A DNA stretch of 51,705 bases from Acidobacteria bacterium RIFCSPLOWO2_02_FULL_61_28 (GTDB lineage Bacteria > Acidobacteriota > Terriglobia > 2-12-FULL-54-10): the NCBI GenBank assembly GCA_001767035.1, contig MEKR01000095.1, positions 1-51,705 of the forward strand, in the 5' to 3' direction. The stretch's first letter is position 1. Every line of letters starts with the position of its first letter. The position numbers were made by a program, and so were the translations under genes. Positions 37,243 through 46,691 of this stretch are shown piece by piece. The notes beneath the pieces are model-generated. The model was not told the origin of the DNA. It saw only the letters and a list, made by a program, of their open reading frames with translations, and ran no database searches.

Positions 37243-37493
37243 CTTTGTCCTCCCAATCTGTATCTTAGGATAACATGGCGCACCTGCTTCACTTGATACG
37301 GTTTGGCTTTGCTGCCTTTCGGTTGGAGATTCAGGATTTCCTCTACATCCGAGCGGGTGAAGATGTGATGACTACCGTGAGTCCGTTCGTCGAAACCAAG
37401 TCGCGTCAACAGCCCCCGCAATCCTTCAAAGGGAATATTGGCGTCGGAGGTACCGCGAAGAACCTGTTCGAGAAGTTTGTGATGACGAGCCAC
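37239..37493 (-). CDS. hicA: HicA-like toxin
   Basis: IPFEGLRGLLTRLGFDERTHGSHHIFTRSDVEEILNLQPKGSKAKPYQVKQVRHVILRY; 4-nt overlap with the HicB gene. Confidence 0.9.
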   Translation of the reverse strand: MARHHKLLEQVLRGTSDANIPFEGLRGLLTRLGFDERTHGSHHIFTRSDVEEILNLQPKGSKAKPYQVKQVRHVILRYRLGGQS

Positions 37494-37638
37494 AGGACGG
37501 AGCTTACTCTAAAGCCGCTGACCTGTACAACAGGCCGGAAGGCACGGTAGGGGCGGCAAGGCGCGGATGCCGTGGTAAACTCGGAGGGCACGTTCTGCCC
37601 CTGGCGGCGGTGCTGGGGGGAGTTACGTTAGGAAGCAA

Positions 37639-37658
37639 CTTTCCATTACGATGGAAAG
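37639..37658 (+). promoter_or_regulatory. Perfect hairpin in the leader of the adenosine-specific kinase gene
   Basis: CTTTCCAT-TACG-ATGGAAAG, 33 nt upstream of ATG 37691. Confidence 0.4.
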
Positions 37659-37690
37659 GTCCACCCCAAGAATCGAGTGGAGAGGAACGC

Positions 37691-38173
37691 ATGGAGTTGA
37701 GCGCCGTTCGGATGGAGCTGCCCGAAGGGAGCAACGTGATTGTCGGGCAATCACACTTTATCAAGACCGTCGAGGACCTCTACGAGGCCATTGTGGGAAC
37801 CGTTCCCGGCGCGAAGTTTGGCCTCGCTTTCAATGAATCCTCCGGCCCGTGCCTGGTGCGCGCCGAAGGCAACGACGAAGAGTTGCGCCGCGCCGCCATC
37901 CGCAACGCCCAGGCCATCGCCGCCGGGCATGTGTTCGTCGTTCTGCTCCGCAACGCCTACCCCATCAACCTGCTTTCCCGCATCCGCGAAGTCCCCGAAG
38001 TCTGCTCGATCTTTTGCGCCACCGCGAACCCCGTCGAAATCGTCGTCGCCCAAAGCGAGCAAGGGCGCGGAGTGCTCGGCGTGATTGACGGCTCCCCGCC
38101 CAAAGGCGTCGAAACGCCCGCCGATGTCGCTGCGCGAAATGAGTTGTTGCGAAAAATCGGGTATAAACTGTAA
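37691..38173 (+). CDS. Adenosine-specific kinase family protein (PF04008-like)
   Basis: MELSAVRMELPEGSNVIVGQSHFIKTVEDLYEAIVGTVPGAKFGLAFNESSGPCLVRAEGND..HVFVVLLRNAYPINLLSRIREVPEVCSIFCATANPVEIVVA. Confidence 0.93.
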   Translation: MELSAVRMELPEGSNVIVGQSHFIKTVEDLYEAIVGTVPGAKFGLAFNESSGPCLVRAEGNDEELRRAAIRNAQAIAAGHVFVVLLRNAYPINLLSRIREVPEVCSIFCATANPVEIVVAQSEQGRGVLGVIDGSPPKGVETPADVAARNELLRKIGYKL

Positions 38174-38179
38174 GGTCCA

Positions 38180-38698
38180 ATGAACGAGCTGTGGCAATTT
38201 CTGGAGGCGGTTGCTGAAACGCCAAAGTTCACTCTCATTGTGGGCACAGCAAGTATGCTTGGGCTTGTCTTCAGCTTGCTGGCCTGGAGTCGAGCCGGAC
38301 GCGCTTCAAGAGCTGCCACGCAGGCACGAGATGCAATTACACTTCGTACCCTGGCCGACGAGTTCCAACTGGCCTGCGAGAAGACAGACCAACTCTTGGA
38401 TTTCTTAGCTCACGATAGGCAGCCAGAAGCCTCTTTGAGGGCTCACGAACTGGCCTCCTCCATCAGTGAGATTCGGTTTAGGAGAAGCCCCTACTTGGAC
38501 GAAGAACGCAAAGACGACCTTTTGACTGCCGCACAAGAGGCACGCATACTGAGTGAAGTCCTTGCTTCTGGCTGGCAAACTCCTTTCCCTGACGAGCAAA
38601 AGCAAAAGCTTATTTGGCAATGCGAGAAAATATCCACGGTTCTTAGGGAGAATCTGGGTACAATTAAAGGAGAGTTAGATAGAGGAGCAAAGCAATGA
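38180..38698 (+). CDS. Hypothetical protein with N-terminal TM segment
   Basis: FTLIVGTASMLGLVFSLLAWSRA then a helical cytoplasmic region; 4-nt overlap with next gene. Confidence 0.7.
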   Translation: MNELWQFLEAVAETPKFTLIVGTASMLGLVFSLLAWSRAGRASRAATQARDAITLRTLADEFQLACEKTDQLLDFLAHDRQPEASLRAHELASSISEIRFRRSPYLDEERKDDLLTAAQEARILSEVLASGWQTPFPDEQKQKLIWQCEKISTVLRENLGTIKGELDRGAKQ

Positions 38699-39033
38699 GC
38701 AGCTACTCAACTCAATTCGATTCCGGTCCGCTGCTGAACGCCCTCATCAATAAAACCCAGGCTGGCAAATTGAAATGGGATGAGACGGCGGATGAGGATA
38801 TCTTCCTAGTCAGCGTGGGGGGCAACACGACTCTCAAGATTCGGCGGGAGTTCCTTCGGCATCCGGGCTATCATCGTCATCTCCTAAGTCTTCTGGATGA
38901 AAATGGGAAACTGGTTTGGGAAATAGATGAGCCCGAGGTTCTCATTAGAGAGTTGTTCATCCTGGCCAGAAGGGTTGCTCGCAAGGTTGACGAGAGAGTG
39001 GAAGCCTTAATGGGAACCTTACAAAAGCTTTGA
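38695..39033 (+). CDS. Hypothetical small protein
   Basis: SGPLLNALINKTQAGKLKWDETADEDIFLVSVGGNTTLKIRREF... Confidence 0.7.
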   Translation: MSSYSTQFDSGPLLNALINKTQAGKLKWDETADEDIFLVSVGGNTTLKIRREFLRHPGYHRHLLSLLDENGKLVWEIDEPEVLIRELFILARRVARKVDERVEALMGTLQKL

Positions 39034-39140
39034 CTCTACGTCGAACTCTCGCACCTTGATCCCACACATGCACGAATTTTCCAGGTGGCCTCCGCCGTCG
39101 GCCCTTTTCGCACTCATGCGCAGTTCAATAGGCTGCACCG

Positions 39141-41063
39141 ATGACAAGACAGGCTGAGATGATGCACCCGCAAGTTCGCCGCCTGCTGGAAGAGGCGCGG
39201 GCCGACCGCGACGGCTTCTGGGGGCGCGCTGCCGAGCAACTGCCCTGGTTCCGAAAGTGGGACCGTGTGTATGAGCGCCACTATCCCTCGTTCCGCTGGT
39301 TCATCAACGGCCAAACCAACCTCTGCTACAACGCTCTGGACCGTCACGTTCTCGGCGGGCGCGGCGGCCAGGCTGCGCTGATTTACGAGAATGAAACCGG
39401 GGAGCGCCGCGTGTTCACTTACGCGCAACTGCTCGAAGAGGTCAAACGCGTGGCGATGGCGCTGCGGGGCCTGGGCGTCCAGCGAGGGGACCGCGTCGCC
39501 ATCTACATGCCCACGATGCCCGAGGCCATCGTGGCGATGCTGGCGACGACGCGAATCGGCGCGATTCATTTAGTTGTCTTTGCCGGCTTCGGAAGCTCGG
39601 CGCTCGCCGACCGCGTGCAGGCCGCCGGAGCGCGCGTCATGTTAACGGCGGACGTGACCTACCGCAAGGGCAAGGCCGTGCGATTGAAAGAAATTGTAGA
39701 CGAGGCGCTGGCGGCTCCGGGGAATTGCGTCGAGCAGGTCGTCCTTCTGCGGCGAAGCCGCGACGCGGTGCCGATGACCCCCGGGCGGGACCTCGACTGG
39801 CCGGCGTTTCTCGAGTGCGGCAAAGGGCAGCGGAGCGACTTCGAGAGCATGGAAGCGAACGAACCGGCCTACATTCTGCCGACCTCCGGCACGACGGCCA
39901 AGCCCAAGCTCGCGGTCCATACGCACGGCGGCTACGCGGTCGGCATTCACGGCATGGGCCGCTGGGTGTTCGGGTTGCGACCGACCGACATCTGGTGGTC
40001 CACGTCGGACATTGGCTGGGTTGTCGGGCACAGCTACATCGTCTATGCGCCCCTGCTCGCCGGATGCACGACGCTGGCCTACGAAGGGGCGCTCGACCAT
40101 CCCGGCCCGGACGTCTTCTGGAAGGTCATTTCCTACAACCACGTCACGGGGATCTTTACGTCGCCGACGGCGATTCGGCTTCTCATGCGCTACGGCGAGG
40201 ACCCCGCGCGTCCGTATGACCTAAGCTCGCTCGAACGGCTCTTCAGCGCCGGCGAGGTGCTCAACCCGCCCGTTTGGGAGTGGCTGCAAAAGCAGGTCTT
40301 CCAGGACCGCGTGCCGGTCATTGACCACATGTGGCAGACCGAAACCGGAGGGCCGATCTTTGGCAACCCGTACGGCGTCGGGATGCTGCCGATCAAGCCC
40401 GGCTCGGCGGGAATCCCGCTGCCGGGGATCGTGGCGGCCGTGGTCACGCCCGATGGAAAGCCCTGCGCGACGGGCGAGAAAGGCATCGTCGTCCTCCGGG
40501 AACCCTTTCCCAGCTTGACACCCACTCTCTGGGGCGAGCCGGAGCGCTACGGCGCGGACTATTGGGAGAAAATCCACGGCAATTACTTCACCGGCGACGC
40601 CGGCTACGTGGATGAAGACGGCTACTACTGGTTCTCCGGACGCGCCGACGAGGTCATCAAGATCGCCGCGCACCGCCTAGGCACCATCGAGGTCGAGAGC
40701 GCCTTCCTGAAGCATCCGGCGGTGGCCGAAGTCGGCGTCACGGGCCGGCCGGACGCTTTGCGCGGGGAAACGATTTCCGCCTTCGTCGTGCTGCGCCAGC
40801 GCTACGAGCCGTCCGAGCAATTGCGCCTGGAACTGCTCGCCACGGTGCGGGAGACGCTGGGACCGCTGGCCGTCGTCAGCGAAATTCAGTTCGTGAACCT
40901 GCTCCCCAAAACGCGCAGCGGCAAGATCATGCGCCGCGTGCTGAAAGCCGTCGTGCTCGACAAGGACCCCGGCGACATCACGACCATCGAGGATGCCGGG
41001 TCCGTCGAAGAAGCCCGCCACGCCTGGCAGGAGCTTAAGCAGGCCGTCGAGAAGGCGGAATAG
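39141..41063 (+). CDS. Acetyl-/propionyl-CoA synthetase family (AMP-forming)
   Basis: ...RWFINGQTNLCYNALDRH...DRVAIYMPTMPEAIVAMLATTRIGAIHLVVFAGFGSSALADRV...LPTSGTTAKPKLAVHTHGGY..SDIGWVVGHSYIVYAPL...LPKTRSGKIMRRVLKA. Confidence 0.95.
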   Translation: MTRQAEMMHPQVRRLLEEARADRDGFWGRAAEQLPWFRKWDRVYERHYPSFRWFINGQTNLCYNALDRHVLGGRGGQAALIYENETGERRVFTYAQLLEEVKRVAMALRGLGVQRGDRVAIYMPTMPEAIVAMLATTRIGAIHLVVFAGFGSSALADRVQAAGARVMLTADVTYRKGKAVRLKEIVDEALAAPGNCVEQVVLLRRSRDAVPMTPGRDLDWPAFLECGKGQRSDFESMEANEPAYILPTSGTTAKPKLAVHTHGGYAVGIHGMGRWVFGLRPTDIWWSTSDIGWVVGHSYIVYAPLLAGCTTLAYEGALDHPGPDVFWKVISYNHVTGIFTSPTAIRLLMRYGEDPARPYDLSSLERLFSAGEVLNPPVWEWLQKQVFQDRVPVIDHMWQTETGGPIFGNPYGVGMLPIKPGSAGIPLPGIVAAVVTPDGKPCATGEKGIVVLREPFPSLTPTLWGEPERYGADYWEKIHGNYFTGDAGYVDEDGYYWFSGRADEVIKIAAHRLGTIEVESAFLKHPAVAEVGVTGRPDALRGETISAFVVLRQRYEPSEQLRLELLATVRETLGPLAVVSEIQFVNLLPKTRSGKIMRRVLKAVVLDKDPGDITTIEDAGSVEEARHAWQELKQAVEKAE

Positions 41064-41104
41064 CGCGGCGCAGCTTCCTGGCGGGCCGCGATTCCCACTC
41101 TGCT

Positions 41105-43954
41105 TCAGAAATTCAACCGCAGGAAGAACTGGACCTGGCGCCCTTTGTTGACCGTGTTGGTGATCTGGCCGAAGGTGCGGGCCGAGAACATCACGGGGGG
41201 CTTCTCAAACTGCGCGTGATTGAAGAGGTTGAAGAACTCCGCGCGGAACTGGAGCGACCGCTCGCGCCCGCCGGGAAGGGGGAAGGTCCGCGCAACGGCG
41301 AAATTCCAGTTATTGGTGCCGTCTTTGCGGAACGTATTGTAGCCAAGATCGCCCCGCCCGCCGGGTGGGAGGAGGCTGTTGAAGTATTCCCGCCGGAAGA
41401 TCGAGAGCGAAGTGTCGGGATCGTCCAGGCTCATTCCCAAGATGGCCGGGTTCACGATATTGGGACGGTCATGGCCGACTCCGTCCACGTTGCCGGTGCC
41501 GGGCGCGTCGGAGCCTGTGTGCAGGTGAAACGGAGTTCCGGATTGGAAGATGGTGGTTCCGGAAATCTGCCATCGAGAAAACAGGGCCGAGGCCCATCCG
41601 TTGGTCCGGGCCGGAAACGGAAGCGCATAGCTGTAGCTCAAGACGAACACCTGCGGGGTGTCGAAAAGGGAGAGACCCTTCTGATCGCTGAACCGGTCGC
41701 ACTCCTCGCAGGCAGGGGTGCCTTGTTCCGGCGGAGCTTCCACGCCGGAAGCGGTGTTGGTGAAATCGCCGCCGGTATCAATGCTCTTTCCGAAGGTATA
41801 GGAGGCGCGGAAGGTCAAGCCGCGGGTCATTCGTTTGTCGAGGGCCACCTGGACGGCGTCGAAATAGGAGATGCTGTTGCTCTCCACCATGTTGATGTTG
41901 AAATAACGCGGGTCCGGACGGCGGTCGTTGATGGTGGCCGTGGTTATCGGAATGCCCGGAACTGGCCGGGCGCGGTTGTACTCCCCCAGTGTCAGGATGT
42001 GGAACGACCTCATGCCGATGTAGCCCACCCGCAGCGCGGCGGCGCCGGGCAAGCGCCGCTCGACTCCGAAGGAATACTGATGCGAATAAGGCTGCACGAA
42101 GTCCGGGCTGATGCGATAGAGCGCAGACCGCGTGGAAAGCGGGGTCACGCCCCCCAGCGCATTCACGCCGGCGAACAGGTTCACCAGGTCGGGGTTGAAC
42201 ACCTGAATCACGCGGGTCGCGGGCGGATTGAAGCGCGTCATGCCATACGTGACGGGCTGAATCGGGGAATAGGAAATGCCGTAGGCCCCGCGGAGAGTCG
42301 TGCTGCCGCCGCCCGGATTCCAGGCAAACCCAAAACGCGGACCGAAATTGTTCTTGTCCGCCGGGAAGCCGACCTCGGTCAAGCCGTTCACCTCGACGGG
42401 CGCGGTCATCAGCTCGTATCGCAGGCCAAGACTCAAGCGAAAGGTGGGAGCCACTCGAATCTGGTCCTCGAAAAAGAAGAAGTGCTCCCAGTTCCGGAAG
42501 CCGCGGTAGAGGTTGCCTAACGCGATGGTGAACCCCGTGGGAAGTCCCAGCAGAAAGTTGTCAATGGCGGAGCGCCCGAAGTTACGGTCAAAGTTCAGGG
42601 TGCCGCGGTTGTTATCACTCTGCAAGTCGTTCATCTGAAGGCGCGTGCCGCTCCATCCGGCCTTCAGAGCGTGCCGGCCCGCCGAACGGCTGAGGTCGGA
42701 GTAGAGCTGGAAGCGGTTCTGGACTCGGCGGCGCGGGAACTTCGGGCCGGGGCCGATGCCGGCAGCTTCCCCGCTGATCTCCACGTCGGGAACGGGGCTG
42801 ATTCCGAGCGGCGCCAGCAATTGCTGAAACCGCTGGGTCGGTTCGAGCAGGGCCGCGGCGCGGTCGTAATGAAAGCCGAACCGGCCCACCGACTGCGGCG
42901 ACAGCGATTTCGCCAGACTGCTGTGGAGGCCCTGGTTGCGCAGGTTGGTCTGCGGGTTCTGGCCGACGACGAGCTGGAACGGCTCCTCGACGTAATCGCT
43001 GACCGTGTAGCGCAGGGCCGCGTCCGTGTTCTCCGCCGGCTTCCAATCGAGCCGCACCAGGGCATCGGTCGTGTCCAGATCGCGCGGCGCATTGGAGTTC
43101 AAGCGGCCGTCGCCGAGATTCGGCGCTTCAGCCGGAAAGGCTTTCAGCAGGCTGGCGAGGATCGCATTCACCCGCGGGTCCGCCGCGCGCGGCGTCAGCT
43201 CCGAGAGCGACGGGACCAGGATGTTCGTGTTCACGAAGCCGGAGGTAAGGCTCTGGCCGAATTGCACCAGCAGCGACGCTTTCTCGGAAGCCAGCGGCCC
43301 GCCGGCGGAGAGCGAGTAGGTGTTCGCGCGGGAAGGCCGCAGGGGACCCACGTTGAAAAAGTTGCGCGCATTGAGCGCGCTGTTTTGATGGAGCGCCGTC
43401 CCCGAGCCGCGCCAGGCGCTGACGAGCGGCCGGGAACGGATGACTTCAAAATTTACCAACGCCGCGCCGAACTCCGCCCCAAAGTAGTTTTGTTCCGGCC
43501 GAAATTCGGGGAGATATTGCGGATCAGGGCCGCGGCCCACGTTCAGGCGGTTGCGCAGCTCGTTCAGGTCAATTCGATAGATGAAGATGTTGGGGTTGCG
43601 TTCTTCGGCGCCCCCCACGGTCTGGACGGTGGGGGCGGGGAATTGGAAGTCGGCGCGAATCGAGCCGGCGCCGGACCCGAGCGTCAGCTCGCGCCGCAGC
43701 GGCGGCTGTCCCGAAGCCCCGGCCACGGTGATGGTATAGGCGCCCGACTCCAGGTCCGCGACGGCATAAGTCCCGTCCTCATTGGTCGTGGCTTCCCAGC
43801 GGCCGCCATTGTCCCGATGGACCACCGTCACCTTGATCCCGGCGACGGCGGCTCCTTGCTCGGTGGTCACCCGGCCTTCGATCTGTCCGGCCCAGGCTAT
43901 CGCCGCACCATTCAGGAAAGCGAGGAAAAGTAGAATCTTGCGGCCCAGTTTCAT
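41105..43954 (-). CDS. TonB-dependent receptor with N-terminal carboxypeptidase-regulatory-like domain (Oar-like)
   Basis: IEGRVTTEQGAAVAGIKVTVVHRDNGGRWEATTNEDGTYAVADLESGAYTITV...; C-terminal beta strands ending QVQFFLRLNF. Confidence 0.9.
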   Translation of the reverse strand: MKLGRKILLFLAFLNGAAIAWAGQIEGRVTTEQGAAVAGIKVTVVHRDNGGRWEATTNEDGTYAVADLESGAYTITVAGASGQPPLRRELTLGSGAGSIRADFQFPAPTVQTVGGAEERNPNIFIYRIDLNELRNRLNVGRGPDPQYLPEFRPEQNYFGAEFGAALVNFEVIRSRPLVSAWRGSGTALHQNSALNARNFFNVGPLRPSRANTYSLSAGGPLASEKASLLVQFGQSLTSGFVNTNILVPSLSELTPRAADPRVNAILASLLKAFPAEAPNLGDGRLNSNAPRDLDTTDALVRLDWKPAENTDAALRYTVSDYVEEPFQLVVGQNPQTNLRNQGLHSSLAKSLSPQSVGRFGFHYDRAAALLEPTQRFQQLLAPLGISPVPDVEISGEAAGIGPGPKFPRRRVQNRFQLYSDLSRSAGRHALKAGWSGTRLQMNDLQSDNNRGTLNFDRNFGRSAIDNFLLGLPTGFTIALGNLYRGFRNWEHFFFFEDQIRVAPTFRLSLGLRYELMTAPVEVNGLTEVGFPADKNNFGPRFGFAWNPGGGSTTLRGAYGISYSPIQPVTYGMTRFNPPATRVIQVFNPDLVNLFAGVNALGGVTPLSTRSALYRISPDFVQPYSHQYSFGVERRLPGAAALRVGYIGMRSFHILTLGEYNRARPVPGIPITTATINDRRPDPRYFNINMVESNSISYFDAVQVALDKRMTRGLTFRASYTFGKSIDTGGDFTNTASGVEAPPEQGTPACEECDRFSDQKGLSLFDTPQVFVLSYSYALPFPARTNGWASALFSRWQISGTTIFQSGTPFHLHTGSDAPGTGNVDGVGHDRPNIVNPAILGMSLDDPDTSLSIFRREYFNSLLPPGGRGDLGYNTFRKDGTNNWNFAVARTFPLPGGRERSLQFRAEFFNLFNHAQFEKPPVMFSARTFGQITNTVNKGRQVQFFLRLNF

Positions 43955-44032
43955 GCAAATATCTGCTCAAAAGGACTAACCCTGTTTTATATCACGGAAA
44001 GAAAGGGTTCGTCCACTGTGCGGAGCGGTAGG

Positions 44033-44310
44033 TAGTGTCTCAGTTTGATCAGGGGGTTAATTTTGTCTAGCCCAGGCCTTCAGGCCTGGGTTGGCGATCA
44101 CCACCGATTCTCTTTGAGCCCCGTTCACGGGGCTTCCGTCCTATGCCGAGGCTTCGGACGGCAGGCCGTCCTGTGGTTGGGCTGCTGCTCGCTGTCAGGC
44201 AAGAGCCCCCTAAAGGGGGCTGCTTATTTCGCTGGCACACGAACCCAGGCGTAAACGCCTGGGCTAGAGAAAAGATCGGCGAACATGGGGCAACGCAAAC
44301 TGAGACACTA
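44033..44310. repeat. Composite four-hairpin element (family B) inside 15-bp terminal inverted repeats
   Basis: tagtgtctcagtttg (44033..44047) / caaactgagacacta (44296..44310); inner CCCAGGCCTTCAGGCCTGGG, AGCCCCG-TTCA-CGGGGCT, AGCCCCC-TAAA-GGGGGCT, CCCAGGCGTAAACGCCTGGG. Confidence 0.9.
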
Positions 44311-44541
44311 TCGAGCCGGTAGGACCCCAAGCTCGAAAACCTGCCTCGGCAAAAAGCGGGGGGTACCCCGTACCAAAGTCCTAATCCCCGTTGTTGCAAA
44401 TTAAGACCGGGGGGCTATTGCCCCCACGGAGCCACGAATGTAGACTTATCAGAGGATATGGAAAGGACTCCCCCCTCCTCCGGGGTCGGGGTTCCCGTCC
44501 CGGGGACGAGAGCAAGCGATCGGGGACTGCGGGTACGCGCA

Positions 44542-45126
44542 ATGATGACCCAGGAACTCACCGCCGAATCGGTTTCCCGCCGGGCGCGAGATCGCCGGAA
44601 CGGTTTCAGCCTGCTGGAAACCCTGATTGTCGTTTCGATCGGCATGATCCTGCTTGCCTTTTCGGTCCCCATGGTGCAAAGCGCGCTCCGCAGCTACACG
44701 TTCAACTCGGCGACCTCCAACCTGAGCCGCATGGTACAGCAGGCGCGCTATTCCGCCATTTCTCAAGGCACCGACGTATGCACCGTTCTGGTGGGCAACC
44801 AGTTCGGCATAGACCCGGACTGCGATGGAGCGCTGGCATCCCTCGACCCTCGCGTGCAGCTCCCCGTGGGCGTCACTGTGGATCAGACCAGCACGATCTC
44901 GCTGGCGACCATGCCGTTTCCCGCAGCACCCACGACGTTTAGTTGCTCAACCTTTATCGTCACGTTTAATTCCCGCGGCAGCAAGACAAGCGCGTGCGGA
45001 ACCGCCTCGGGCGTCGCGGTCACCCATGTCGTGTTCATGACCGGCTGGGGAGGCACGAACGCCGTGACGGTCACCGGGACCGGCCGGGCGAGGAGTTGGC
45101 GATGGGATGGATCGGCATGGCAGTAG
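44542..45126 (+). CDS. GspH/FimT-type pseudopilin
   Basis: Prepilin motif NGFSLLETLIVVSIGMILLAFSVPMVQSALRSY. Confidence 0.85.
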   Translation: MMTQELTAESVSRRARDRRNGFSLLETLIVVSIGMILLAFSVPMVQSALRSYTFNSATSNLSRMVQQARYSAISQGTDVCTVLVGNQFGIDPDCDGALASLDPRVQLPVGVTVDQTSTISLATMPFPAAPTTFSCSTFIVTFNSRGSKTSACGTASGVAVTHVVFMTGWGGTNAVTVTGTGRARSWRWDGSAWQ

Positions 45127-45158
45127 GGGGCCAAACGCCGAGGAAAGCAGAAGGTAGG

Positions 45159-45965
45159 ATGGACATGATGGGCAGAGAGCGGGGCTTTTCGCTGGTCGAG
45201 ATGATTGTGGCGATGGGGGTGATGGTCCTGGTCATTGCCAGCGTCCTGCAAATGCTGAGCCAGACCCAGCAGCGGTTTGTCACCACCGCCGCCCAAGAAG
45301 ACCCCACCGCCGCGGGCAGGGAAGCCCTGGACCTGATGACGCGCGAGATCCGGCTGTCCGGCTATCCACCGCCGAGCAGCTACCCCCCCGGGGTCATCGT
45401 TGCCGGAACCAACGAGCAATACGTGGCCATCGGCGGCGGCATTTTGGCGGCCAATCCCTACGCTGTTCAATTTGAAGCGGACATTGGGATTCCGGCGGGG
45501 TGTAATGGGACGACGCTTCAGTTGGCGGACTACCGCTGCACGAGCAATAGCGGCGTAGTCAGTGTCATTAACTACGAGCTCCAGGTGCCCACAGGGGGCA
45601 ACGTGGGCGGCTGCGCGGGCTTGACGGTGAACAATGCGCTGACCATGCCTACTTTGATGCGGAGCCAGATGCCCAAGAACGCCAACGGCACGGCGGTGGT
45701 CCCGGTCTTTGACCCGTTTGTCAATAACGTCATGAACTGCAACCTGAGCCTCCCGATGTTCACGTATTGCGCTGGTCCTCCCGCAGCCGCCGTGGCTGGC
45801 TGCCCCACCATGACCTCCTTGCCGAGTAATCTTCCCGCCCCGCGCAACACCCGGGTCGTGCTGATCCGCATCCAAACGCAAACGCAGAACCGGGACCCGC
45901 AAACGGGACAGTTTTATACCGTCGAATTCTTCAACGTGGCGCAGCGGGTGAACCCGGACCAGTAA
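45159..45965 (+). CDS. PilW-like minor pilin
   Basis: ERGFSLVEMIVAMGVMVLVIASVLQMLSQTQQRF...EALDLMTREIRLSGYPPP. Confidence 0.82.
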   Translation: MDMMGRERGFSLVEMIVAMGVMVLVIASVLQMLSQTQQRFVTTAAQEDPTAAGREALDLMTREIRLSGYPPPSSYPPGVIVAGTNEQYVAIGGGILAANPYAVQFEADIGIPAGCNGTTLQLADYRCTSNSGVVSVINYELQVPTGGNVGGCAGLTVNNALTMPTLMRSQMPKNANGTAVVPVFDPFVNNVMNCNLSLPMFTYCAGPPAAAVAGCPTMTSLPSNLPAPRNTRVVLIRIQTQTQNRDPQTGQFYTVEFFNVAQRVNPDQ

Positions 45966-45977
45966 GCGAGGGTGATC

Positions 45978-46583
45978 ATGAACCGATTTGCAAATCGAAT
46001 GAATCGAGGAAACCGGAAGAACCGAGGCTTCAGCTTGGCCGAGGCCATGGTTGCCATTGGGGTCTTGTCGGTGGGGGTCTTGAGCCTGGCCCGGCTCGTT
46101 CCTTACGCCACGCGGAACGACTACGGGTCGCGGACCGACGCCACGGGGACTTTCATTGCCATGCGGGAGCTGGAACAGATGATCGCCCAACCGTGGGGTG
46201 TGACCAGCTTCACCGACGCGGCCGACGGCAACAGCGCCACGGCGGCAGTCAATATGAGCTGTGCGTGCGCTGATCCTTGCACAACCCCGGGTGAGGCCGG
46301 CGCCCCATTCGTCGGTGGAACTGAGACGATCAACTATTCGGTGGGGGCGGTGAACGGATACCAGCGCACTTACACCATTGTCCAGGCCACGGGCAACACC
46401 GCCAAGATCAATATGGGATCGTACGATGTTCGGTGGCATATCACTTGCTATCGGTATTACGTCGGCGGAGTTGCGAACGGCGGTGGCTTTGACAAGATCG
46501 TGGTCGCCGCCCGGCCCAGCGGCAGCCTCGTTCCGGGAATGATCCCGATCCCGGCGCATATTCGGGCCGTAAGAATGAAGTGA
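45978..46583 (+). CDS. PilV-like minor pilin
   Basis: NRGFSLAEAMVAIGVLSVGVLSLARLVPYATRNDYGSRTDATGTFIAMRELEQM. Confidence 0.82.
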   Translation: MNRFANRMNRGNRKNRGFSLAEAMVAIGVLSVGVLSLARLVPYATRNDYGSRTDATGTFIAMRELEQMIAQPWGVTSFTDAADGNSATAAVNMSCACADPCTTPGEAGAPFVGGTETINYSVGAVNGYQRTYTIVQATGNTAKINMGSYDVRWHITCYRYYVGGVANGGGFDKIVVAARPSGSLVPGMIPIPAHIRAVRMK

Positions 46584-46600
46584 GTCCGAGCCGCGCGCGT

Positions 46601-46630
46601 ATCCGAGCCGCGACCGTGAGGGAGCGGGCC
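46601..46630 (+). repeat. Dispersed 30-mer (family D), copy 3
   Basis: atccgagccgcgaccgtgagggagcgggcc; one mismatch to 11011..11040. Confidence 0.8.
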
Positions 46631-46691
46631 TTGACGGGCGTGAGAAAAAGAAGTGTTCGAGGGGCGGATGTAGCCCCAGGAGCATATTGTT

